A stretch of DNA of 34,553 bases from Bacteroidota bacterium (GTDB lineage Bacteria > Bacteroidota > Bacteroidia > B-17B0 > Aurantibacillaceae), in NCBI GenBank assembly GCA_018267655.1, contig JAFDYB010000021.1, positions 1 to 34,553 on the forward strand, written 5' to 3'. The notes below the pieces were generated by a model. That model did not search any database, was not told the origin of the DNA, and was given only the letters and a program-made list of their open reading frames with translations. Below are positions 16,756 through 23,041 of the stretch, one piece after another (the first letter of the stretch is position 1; every line of letters begins with the position of its first letter). A program made the translations under genes and the position numbers.

Positions 16756-17770
16756 TGTTATTATAGTAAATTATTGCTTCTTCAATTTCATTTAAGCTAA
16801 CAGCATAATCAAAACCCGCTTTCCCATAATCTTTCAATAATACCATTTGTATTTTATGATCGAAATTTTTTTTATCGTTTAACAAATATGGCTTTAATTT
16901 TTGCAACTCAATTTTTAACAGTGTAAAATTTAAACAGCTCAGTAAGGTTTTAGTAATATCTTGAAACTTAATATTTGAAATTAATTTTTTTTGAAAAGAA
17001 ATGTGAGTTTCAATTATCATACCCATATAAACAGCTTCTCCATGCATAATTTTTTGTTCATTTTTAATGAATACCGATTCTAACGCATGCCCTATTGTAT
17101 GGCCAAAATTTAATATTTTTCGTAAGCCTTTTTCTGTAGGGTCTTCAGAAACAATTTTTAATTTTAATGAAATAGATTTCTTAATTATTTGTTTTACAGA
17201 AAGGTTATTTGAAGTTAGTTTTTTCCAAAATAATTTATCGGCTATTAGCGCAATTTTATATGCCTCTACCAAACCATTTTTTAGTTCAATTTTTGGTAAT
17301 GTTTTTAAAAACAAATCGTGTATAATTATTGATGTAGCTTGGTTTATCGTTCCTAATGAGTTTTTAAAATGTGTTAAGTTTATTCCATTTTTCCCACCTA
17401 TTGCTGCGTCAATCATTGCCAGCATAGATGTTGGAATATTTACAAATTGAATACCTCTTTTGTATAAAGAAGCACAAAAAGCGCCTAAATCACAAACAAC
17501 GCCCCCTCCAAGATTAATAAGTAATGTTTTTTTATCGGCTGTTTGCTCTAAAAATGTTGTCCATATATTTAAACAAATTTCAAATGATTTACTTTCTTCT
17601 CCTGGGTTTACTTCAATAATTTCCGAACTGGTTAAAATTGGAACTTGGTTGAACAACTCGGGCACACAATATTTTAATGTATTAGAGTCACATAAAATAA
17701 ATACTTTTGAAAAAATATTGTTTTTAATTTTTTTTTCAAGTTGTTTAAACGATGAAATATTGTTAATCAT
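16739..17770 (-). CDS. aroB: 3-dehydroquinate synthase
   Basis: A 343-residue NAD- and zinc-dependent enzyme converting DAHP to 3-dehydroquinate, the second shikimate step. Motifs include the NAD-binding NLGGGVVCDLGAF (86-98), 'NIPTSMLAMIDAAIGGKNGINL' beginning at 111 with Lys127 in the substrate site, the metal ligands Glu169 (GLVEAYK), His224 (NFGHTIGHA) and His243 (MHGEAV), and KILNFGHTIGHALES. The family usually has AEMIKH where this protein has VEAYKI, a mild divergence that keeps the Glu and Lys. Its 3' end overlaps the aroA start by 17 bases. Both genes are more AT-rich than most here. Upstream is a hairpin region shared with the peroxiredoxin gene. Confidence 0.94.
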   Translation of the reverse strand: MINNISSFKQLEKKIKNNIFSKVFILCDSNTLKYCVPELFNQVPILTSSEIIEVNPGEESKSFEICLNIWTTFLEQTADKKTLLINLGGGVVCDLGAFCASLYKRGIQFVNIPTSMLAMIDAAIGGKNGINLTHFKNSLGTINQATSIIIHDLFLKTLPKIELKNGLVEAYKIALIADKLFWKKLTSNNLSVKQIIKKSISLKLKIVSEDPTEKGLRKILNFGHTIGHALESVFIKNEQKIMHGEAVYMGMIIETHISFQKKLISNIKFQDITKTLLSCLNFTLLKIELQKLKPYLLNDKKNFDHKIQMVLLKDYGKAGFDYAVSLNEIEEAIIYYNNIAIGK

Positions 17771-17840
17771 AATATAGCGTCATAATTTTGTATTATAAAA
17801 AACGACATTGAATGTATAAAAATAATTTATACGTTTTTTT

Positions 17841-17874
17841 AAATCTTCCCGTAGTCTTTACTACAGGAAGATTT
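17841..17874 (+). terminator. Strong hairpin, terminator-like in the plus direction
   Basis: Arms AAATCTTCC (17841-17849) and GGAAGATTT (17866-17874) pair perfectly. They are continued by GTAG/CTAC around a 6-base loop with a single C/A mismatch. On the plus strand the arm runs into six Ts; on the minus strand it is followed by seven As. Both flanking genes are on the minus strand, so the better terminator orientation is opposite to them. It may still end the nth-peroxiredoxin transcript using the three Us within its arm. Confidence 0.6.
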
Positions 17875-17942
17875 TTTATTAAAAAACAAGCTGCTCTAAT
17901 GTAATGTATTTGCGCTTGGCACAAATAATTAAAGTATTTTTA

Positions 17943-18776
17943 TTACAAACTTAGTATTTGCTTTGCGTGGTTAGCTGTATCAACGCTTGTTATAACATGT
18001 GCAATGTAACCCATAGGATTAATTACAAATGTAGTTCTTACAATTCCTTCGCGCACAATTCCCATTGACTGTTTTGCGCCCCATACATCATAAGCTTTAA
18101 TAATTGTTTTCTCTGTGTCGGCAATTAAAGGAAATGGTAGATTGTATTTTTCTGCAAATTTAGCATGAGATGTTTCGTCATCAGCACTAACGCCAACTAC
18201 AGCGTAATTACTGTTACTTAAAAATTGGTACTCGTCGCGTAAGCTGCAAGATTCAGCAGTGCAACCGGGTGTATCGTCTTTAGGGTAAAAGTAAAGAATG
18301 ATTGTTTTTCCCATAAGAGAAGCCAAAGAAACGGTATTGCCGTGTTGATCTCTTCCATCAAAATAAGGTGCAAGTTCACCAACTTTAAGAGAAGTTTTGT
18401 GGGCAACAAATGCAGGTTTTACATCTTGTTGTTTAAGTGCTTGAATTGGTTTTTTGGCAACAATTTTTATGCTTTTTTTAGCTACTTTTTTACTTGCTTT
18501 TTTACTTGCTTTTTTTATGATTGGTTTAGAAATATTTTTTTTAGCACTTGCTTTCTTTATAAGTTTCTTTTTAGCTGTGCTTTTTTTAGTTACTTTTTTC
18601 TTAGGAGTAACTTTTTTTATACTCTTTTTTTTAGGCGTAGCTTTTTTAGCAACCTTTTTTTTAGAAGCAACTTTTTTAGCTGCTGTTTTTTTTACACTTG
18701 CTTTTTTAGCGCCATTTTTCTTTTTTGATGCAGCTTTTTTAGCAACTGCTTTTTTCTTACTTGATTTTTTTGCCAT
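17943..18776 (-). CDS. Thiol peroxidase (BCP/PrxQ type) fused to histone-H1-like Lys-rich N-terminus
   Basis: A 277-residue fusion. Residues 131-277 are a full-length BCP/PrxQ peroxiredoxin: FYPKDDTPGCTAESCSLRD gives peroxidatic Cys172 and a resolving Cys177 five residues on, as in E. coli BCP. It reduces H2O2 and organic peroxides with thioredoxin. Residues 1-110 are a low-complexity tail with 50 Lys and no Asp or Glu, in about ten-residue units of the KKKxxKKxTP type, like bacterial H1-like/AlgP domains. The first internal Met is residue 155, inside the enzyme, so translation from the distal ATG is required and the fusion is not a start-site artefact. It lies 11 bases after nth. I infer targeting to DNA or another polyanion; ordinary BCP proteins are about 150 residues. 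Confidence 0.93.
   Translation of the reverse strand: MAKKSSKKKAVAKKAASKKKNGAKKASVKKTAAKKVASKKKVAKKATPKKKSIKKVTPKKKVTKKSTAKKKLIKKASAKKNISKPIIKKASKKASKKVAKKSIKIVAKKPIQALKQQDVKPAFVAHKTSLKVGELAPYFDGRDQHGNTVSLASLMGKTIILYFYPKDDTPGCTAESCSLRDEYQFLSNSNYAVVGVSADDETSHAKFAEKYNLPFPLIADTEKTIIKAYDVWGAKQSMGIVREGIVRTTFVINPMGYIAHVITSVDTANHAKQILSL
18447..18776 (-). repeat. ~30-bp imperfect coding repeats (H1-like tail)
   Basis: This is the segment encoding residues 1-110 of the peroxiredoxin fusion. Units of about ten codons (KKK-xx-KK-x-T/S-P/A) recur in tandem from roughly residue 11 to 83, then become irregular. AAA/AAG lysine codons dominate, so the plus strand is a long T-rich stretch that creates spurious antisense open frames. 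Confidence 0.8.
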
Positions 18777-18787
18777 AATTATCAGTT

Positions 18788-19444
18788 TTAAAGGGTTATT
18801 TGCTTCTTTTCTTTTAATGTGTAGTATTTACAGTACAACGTTAGTTTACATTCGCTGCATTTTGGATTTCGTGCAAGACACACATAACGCCCGTGCAGAA
18901 TTAACCAATGATGAGCAACATGTATTAAGTTTTCAGGTATAAATTTAATTAATTGTTTTTCGCTTTGCAAAGGATTTTTTGAGTTTGTTGTTAACCCTAT
19001 ACGATTGCTTACCCTGAAAACATGCGTATCAACAGCCATTGCTGCTTGTCCAAATACCACCGAAACAATTACATTAGCAGTTTTTCGCCCAACCCCCGGC
19101 AATTTAATGAGATCTTCAACTGTACTGGGCACTTCTCCATTAAAATCACAAATAAGCATTTTTGCCATAGCCACTAGGTTTTTTGCTTTTTGATTTGGGT
19201 AGCTTATGCTTTTAATTATTTTAAAAACGTCATCTACTTCAGCTTTTGAAAGTTCAGTTGCATTTGGAAATGTTTTAAAAAGCAAAGGCGTGGTTTGGTT
19301 TACACGTTTATCCGTACATTGGGCACTAAGGCTTACGGCTACTAATAATTCAAACGGGTTGTTATAATGCAGCTCAGTTTCGGCATTGCCAACTTCTGTT
19401 TCAAAATAATTTAAAACGGCTTTGTACCTTTCTGCTTTGTTCAT
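18788..19444 (-). CDS. nth: Endonuclease III (DNA glycosylase/AP lyase)
   Basis: A 218-residue base-excision repair enzyme that removes oxidised pyrimidines and cleaves abasic sites. The helix-hairpin-helix LPGVGRKTANVI (115-126) carries catalytic Lys121, and AVDTHVFRV (137-145) carries Asp139. The 4Fe-4S loop is intact with Cys189, Cys196, Cys199 and Cys205 in the canonical C-x6-C-x2-C-x5-C spacing. The length is normal. It is the first gene of a two-gene operon with the H1-like/peroxiredoxin fusion, which suggests a joint response to oxidative DNA damage. Upstream, its best promoter box (TATCTTTG) abuts the box of the divergent GldI-like gene. Confidence 0.96.
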   Translation of the reverse strand: MNKAERYKAVLNYFETEVGNAETELHYNNPFELLVAVSLSAQCTDKRVNQTTPLLFKTFPNATELSKAEVDDVFKIIKSISYPNQKAKNLVAMAKMLICDFNGEVPSTVEDLIKLPGVGRKTANVIVSVVFGQAAMAVDTHVFRVSNRIGLTTNSKNPLQSEKQLIKFIPENLIHVAHHWLILHGRYVCLARNPKCSECKLTLYCKYYTLKEKKQITL

Positions 19445-19484
19445 TTAATCAAGGGTAAAATTAAATTAAATCTTGTAAAAAAGC

Positions 19485-19492
19485 TAAATTTG
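19485..19492 (+). promoter_or_regulatory. Putative -7 box (TAAATTTG) for the isomerase operon
   Basis: A perfect TAnnTTTG ends 8 bases before the GldI-like ATG. It is directly joined to the oppositely oriented nth box at 19493-19500. Any transcript would start within a few bases of the ATG. Confidence 0.5.
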
Positions 19493-19500
19493 CAAAGATA
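19493..19500 (-). promoter_or_regulatory. Putative -7 box (TATCTTTG) for nth
   Basis: The minus strand reads TATCTTTG, a perfect match to the consensus, 48 bases before the nth ATG, implying a leader of about 40-45 bases. A weaker near match (TACCCTTG) lies closer to nth. The box touches the first base of the GldI-like start codon. Confidence 0.45.
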
Positions 19501-20025
19501 ATGCGCTTTTTAATTTTTATAAATTTACTTGTTTTAAGTTATTCATGCGATAATGAATCGCCTATTGTTAGGCATAACAATAGTAAACCTATTAATAAGG
19601 AGGAACTAAAGAATCAATTTGTAAAAGCCAATAAGCAGGTTATACAAAAAGAAATTGATGATATGAATTATTATCAAAAAACACATCAGTTAAACTTTAC
19701 AACCACCCCTTCAGGGGTTAGGTATTGTGTTTATAAGCCTTCTGATAAAGGCGACAGTATTAGAAGCGGTAATCAAATAAAAATGACTTATACCATTAGT
19801 TTATTAAATGGTAATGTATGTTATAGTTCAGCCCAAACAGGGCCAAAAACATTTGTTATTGAAAACGATAATCTTGAAAGTGGCATACACAAAGGATTGC
19901 AATATATAAAACGTGGCGATAAAGCCTACTTTTTAATTCCATCGCACTTGGCACACGGGCTTTTAGGCGATTTTAATAAAATACCGCCACAAATGCCTAT
20001 TTTATATAACGTTGAGGTTTATTAA
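19501..20025 (+). CDS. GldI-like FKBP-type peptidyl-prolyl isomerase lipoprotein
   Basis: A 174-residue exported protein. A short signal peptide ends at Cys16 (VLSYSC), an acceptable lipobox followed by Asp-Asn. A helical segment (about 35-65) precedes an FKBP domain (about 70-174) with 'GNQIKMTYTISLLNG', 'ESGIHKGLQYIKRGDKAYFLIPSHLAHG' and 'MPILYNVEVY'. The layout (SGVRYCVYKP... then GD...IP) matches GldI, the gliding-motility-associated isomerase of Flavobacterium. It would assist folding of outer-membrane or T9SS proteins on the periplasmic side. It is the first gene of a four-isomerase operon and its end overlaps the next gene by 14 bases. GldI versus another FKBP lipoprotein cannot be settled by eye. 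Confidence 0.8.
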   Translation: MRFLIFINLLVLSYSCDNESPIVRHNNSKPINKEELKNQFVKANKQVIQKEIDDMNYYQKTHQLNFTTTPSGVRYCVYKPSDKGDSIRSGNQIKMTYTISLLNGNVCYSSAQTGPKTFVIENDNLESGIHKGLQYIKRGDKAYFLIPSHLAHGLLGDFNKIPPQMPILYNVEVY

Positions 20026-20878
20026 ATGTTTTATATCTGCCTTGTTTGTTGTTGCATGCTCATCAAAGCACAACTCAAATTACACATCGTTCGATAGTAA
20101 TATTTTATATCGTTTAATAGCATTTAGTAACACTGATAAAAAGGGAAGTACCTTACCAATAATTAACCTTCAAATTGAATTTTTAACCCAAAACGACTCA
20201 ATATTCTGGGACAGTTTCAATAATAACTCAAACGCATATTTTGTTGATTTGAAAAATACTAAAACAAGCTCTTTTACAGCTTATTTAAATCAACTGGCTA
20301 TTGGCGATAGTTGCGAGTTACATTATAATGTACACAGTTTTTTTAGAGATGTTTTTAAGTTAAATAAAACACCATTTTTCTCAAAAAACGACAGTATTGT
20401 AAAAATAAGATTAAAAGCATTAAACTTTCAAGCTAAAAGTACCACTGATTCAGCCACCAAAATTGCCGAAATAAAAGAAGACGAAAAGATATTAAACTTT
20501 GCTTTTGGCGGAAATTTAAAAAAATTTCAACAAGCTTGCGATAGCTTTGGGGTGTTTTGGCTAAGCCGCCCAAAACAAAATAATAATGCGAAAAAACCTG
20601 AGTTTGGCAACGAAATACAAATAAGTTACGCCGGCTACTTTTTAAATGGCAGAATAGCAGATTTTTCCGCAAAAAATTTCACAATTATTTATGGCCAAAC
20701 TTTTCAAGTAATTGAAGGGTTAAATTATGTGATAAAAAAATTAAAAATTGCCGATACTGTGAAAATAATATTACCTTCGCACCTTGCTTTTGGCGAAAAA
20801 GGAAGTGTTAATTTATTAATACCACCTTATACCCCCTTAGCATACACAATTACAATTAATAGAATAAACAAAAAATGA
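20012..20878 (+). CDS. FKBP-type peptidyl-prolyl isomerase lipoprotein (TTG start)
   Basis: A 288-residue lipoprotein with lipobox FVVAC (Cys16). The start is TTG at 20012, inside the end of the previous gene. No in-frame ATG exists anywhere in the protein, so a non-ATG start is required and the lipoprotein signal supports this one. The C-terminal FKBP domain (about 198-286) has NEIQISYAGYFLNGR and IILPSHLAFGEKG. The N-terminal half (about 45-150) has the rhythm of a second, degenerate FKBP-like domain. The stop overlaps the next gene by 4 bases. Several residues lining the usual FKBP pocket look altered, so chaperone activity without strong isomerase activity is possible. Confidence 0.78.
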   Translation: MRFIKCFISALFVVACSSKHNSNYTSFDSNILYRLIAFSNTDKKGSTLPIINLQIEFLTQNDSIFWDSFNNNSNAYFVDLKNTKTSSFTAYLNQLAIGDSCELHYNVHSFFRDVFKLNKTPFFSKNDSIVKIRLKALNFQAKSTTDSATKIAEIKEDEKILNFAFGGNLKKFQQACDSFGVFWLSRPKQNNNAKKPEFGNEIQISYAGYFLNGRIADFSAKNFTIIYGQTFQVIEGLNYVIKKLKIADTVKIILPSHLAFGEKGSVNLLIPPYTPLAYTITINRINKK

Positions 20879-21855
20879 AAAAAATTTTTACTTTAATTAG
20901 CTTATCTAGCAGTTTAATTTGGTTATCATCTTGTAGCAAAGGCTCTGCCTTTGAAGGATACGCAAAAGCCGACAATGGCTTGTATTATAAATTTTATAAA
21001 CATGATGAAAATGGAGAAAAACCTAAAATAGGTTACGGTGTTGCCTTTAAATTTGTTATAAAAACACAGGCAAAAGACTCTGTGATTGTTGATTCGAAAA
21101 ATGTTAGCCAAGACGGAACCGGTATTACTAAATTTTTATTGCAAAAATCATCGTTCCAAGGGAGTTTAGAAGATGGTTTATTAATGATGGCTAAAAACGA
21201 TAGCGCATCTTTTATTATTTCAGCCGACTCATTTTATTTTAAAACACAAAATTTAAAAGAGCTTCCTAAAGGCATTGCTCCGGGTTCTTATTTAAACGCA
21301 ACTATTGTTTTAAAAGATTTTTTCTCTCAAAAGCAAATAGAAGAAATGCAGGCAAAACAAATGGAAGAGCAACGCGTAAAAATGAAAGAATTTGAAGCAA
21401 AAGATTCAGTTGATTTTGCCAAATATTTATCTGAAAATAAAATTAAAACTAAAGCTAACCCAAGCGGGTTAATTTACATTGAAACTAAAAAAGGTGATGG
21501 TAAACACCCTAGTGCAACCGATGTAGTAAAAGTTCACTATACAGGCACATTAATGGACGGCAAAAAGTTTGATTCATCGGTTGATCGTGGTCAACCGGCA
21601 GAGTTTCCTTTAAATCAAGTAATAGCAGGTTGGACAGAAGGTATTCAGTTAATGAGCAAGGGGGGCAAAGCAAAATTAATTATTCCTTCAAAATTAGGTT
21701 ATGGTCCGCAGGGCATGGGGCAAACAATCCCACCATTTTCTACTTTAATTTTTGAAGTAGAATTGTTAGATTTTAAACCTGCTCCACCACAGCCTGCTGC
21801 TCAACCGGGCGCTCAACAACAACAACACTCAGCAGGAGACGGGCACAACCATTAA
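20875..21855 (+). CDS. FKBP-type peptidyl-prolyl isomerase lipoprotein
   Basis: A 326-residue lipoprotein with lipobox LSSC (Cys20). An N-terminal FKBP-like region (about 45-150) lacks the usual signature. A charged helical linker rich in Glu, Gln and Met (about 155-190) leads to a canonical FKBP domain (about 195-302) with VKVHYTGTLMDGKKFDSSV, EFPLNQVIAGWTEG and LIIPSKLGYG. A Pro/Ala/Gln/His tail follows and ends HSAGDGHNH, which may bind metal. It overlaps the upstream gene by 4 bases and is 21 bases from the next. The helix-plus-FKBP layout recalls FkpA/Mip dimers, which act as periplasmic chaperones. The domain is close to the C-terminal one of the next gene, with a nearly identical stretch at DNA level. 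Confidence 0.9.
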   Translation: MKKIFTLISLSSSLIWLSSCSKGSAFEGYAKADNGLYYKFYKHDENGEKPKIGYGVAFKFVIKTQAKDSVIVDSKNVSQDGTGITKFLLQKSSFQGSLEDGLLMMAKNDSASFIISADSFYFKTQNLKELPKGIAPGSYLNATIVLKDFFSQKQIEEMQAKQMEEQRVKMKEFEAKDSVDFAKYLSENKIKTKANPSGLIYIETKKGDGKHPSATDVVKVHYTGTLMDGKKFDSSVDRGQPAEFPLNQVIAGWTEGIQLMSKGGKAKLIIPSKLGYGPQGMGQTIPPFSTLIFEVELLDFKPAPPQPAAQPGAQQQQHSAGDGHNH

Positions 21856-21876
21856 AATTAGAAAGTAATTAATAAA

Positions 21877-22971
21877 ATGAAGTTTAAAAAAATATTTTTT
21901 ACAGGCATAAGTGCAATTATATTAATGTTTAATGCAGTTGCCCAAAAAAAAGAAAAATTAAGTAAAATGGATAAAGAATTTTTAAAATCTCAGCCTGATG
22001 GTTTGTATGCAAAATTAGAAACCGTTAAAGGAGATATATACGTACACCTTAACACAAATGATGCTCCTATGACAGTAGCAAATTTTGTTGGCTTGGCAGA
22101 GGGTAAAACTAAAAATAAAGCTAAGCCTGATGGCACACCTTACTATGATGGGCTTAAGTTTCACCGTGTAATATCAGGCTTCATGATTCAAGGCGGTTGC
22201 CCATTAGGCAACGGCTCTGGTGACCCTGGTTACTCTTTTAACGATGAGTTAGATCCTTCAAGCGAATCTGCAAAAAATGGTTATAAACGCGGTGTTTTAG
22301 CTATGGCAAATCGCGGGCCAAATACAAATGGCAGCCAATTTTTTATAATGCATAAAGATTACGGACTTCCATTTAGTTATACCATTTTTGGGCATGTTGT
22401 AAAAGGAATCGAGGTAGTTGATTCTATTGCTGCAACAAAATGTGGCGCAGGCGATAAACCAAATGAAGATATGACTATCAAACACGTTAAAATTTTAGCA
22501 AAAGGTAAAAACGCAGAAAAGTACGACGCACCATCTGCATTTAAAGCCGCAGAAGATAATTTAGGTAAAAAAGAAGCTGAAAAAGAGGCTAAGCAAAAAG
22601 CTTTGGCCGATGAAGTGAAAAAGGAATTTGATGAAAAGGGAAAAACTACAGCTAGCGGTTTAAAATATATTGTGTTAAAAGAAGGCGATGGTGCTGTACC
22701 AACAGCTACTGCTACAGTAAAAGTACACTACACCGGAACTTTTTTAGATGGCAAAGTGTTTGATAGCAGTGTGCAGCGCGGGCAACCACTTGAGTTTCCT
22801 TTAAATCAAGTAATAACAGGTTGGACAGAAGGCTTGCAATTAATGAAAGTAGGAGGTAAGTCAAAGTTTTATATTCCATACAATCTGGGGTATGGCGAGC
22901 GAGGAAATCCGGGAGGTATTCCGCCAAAAAGCGATTTAATTTTTGAAGTTGAACTTCTGCAAATAAAATAA
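21877..22971 (+). CDS. Dual-family immunophilin: cyclophilin fused to FKBP
   Basis: A 364-residue exported protein with a signal peptide ending near VAQ (residue 23) and no lipobox. The cyclophilin domain (about 42-208) contains FHRVISGFMIQGG at 95-107 with catalytic Arg97, ANRGPNTNGSQFFI at 144-157 and FSYTIFGHVVKG at 166-177. A charged helical linker (about 210-255) leads to an FKBP domain (about 262-364) with VKVHYTGTFLDGKVFDSSV, EFPLNQVITGWTEG and IPYNLGYGERGNPGGIPP. Both active sites look intact, so one polypeptide could isomerise proline bonds by two mechanisms in the periplasm. Such cyclophilin-FKBP fusions are known. It is last in the isomerase operon, followed by a strong terminator. 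Confidence 0.93.
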   Translation: MKFKKIFFTGISAIILMFNAVAQKKEKLSKMDKEFLKSQPDGLYAKLETVKGDIYVHLNTNDAPMTVANFVGLAEGKTKNKAKPDGTPYYDGLKFHRVISGFMIQGGCPLGNGSGDPGYSFNDELDPSSESAKNGYKRGVLAMANRGPNTNGSQFFIMHKDYGLPFSYTIFGHVVKGIEVVDSIAATKCGAGDKPNEDMTIKHVKILAKGKNAEKYDAPSAFKAAEDNLGKKEAEKEAKQKALADEVKKEFDEKGKTTASGLKYIVLKEGDGAVPTATATVKVHYTGTFLDGKVFDSSVQRGQPLEFPLNQVITGWTEGLQLMKVGGKSKFYIPYNLGYGERGNPGGIPPKSDLIFEVELLQIK

Positions 22972-22980
22972 ATTAAAATT

Positions 22981-23002
22981 AACACCCGAAAGGGTGTTTT
23001 TT
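22981..23002 (+). terminator. Intrinsic terminator of the isomerase operon
   Basis: A perfect 7-bp stem AACACCC/GGGTGTT (22981-22987 with 22992-22998), a GAAA tetraloop and a following T run. It starts 10 bases after the stop of the cyclophilin-FKBP gene. Confidence 0.88.
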
Positions 23003-23041
23003 GTGTTAAATACAATATAAAAAATCTTATCACTATTCCCT

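Noticed and set aside
17067..17777. Plus-strand open frames of 127 and 105 codons opposite aroB
   Set aside because: They mirror conserved aroB motifs; no domain or promoter box is seen on the plus strand.
18447..18776. ~30-base periodic repeats considered as a CRISPR or minisatellite array
   Set aside because: Units are contiguous with no unique spacers and encode a regular lysine-rich peptide, so this is a coding repeat.
18342..18942. Two long plus-strand open frames (128 and 162 codons) opposite the peroxiredoxin
   Set aside because: They are complements of AAA/AAG-rich lysine codons, giving Phe/Leu-rich nonsense protein; the minus-strand frame has clear enzyme motifs.
20026..20030. ATG at about 20026 as start of the second isomerase
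   Set aside because: It is out of frame; the correct frame contains no ATG at all and needs the TTG at 20012.
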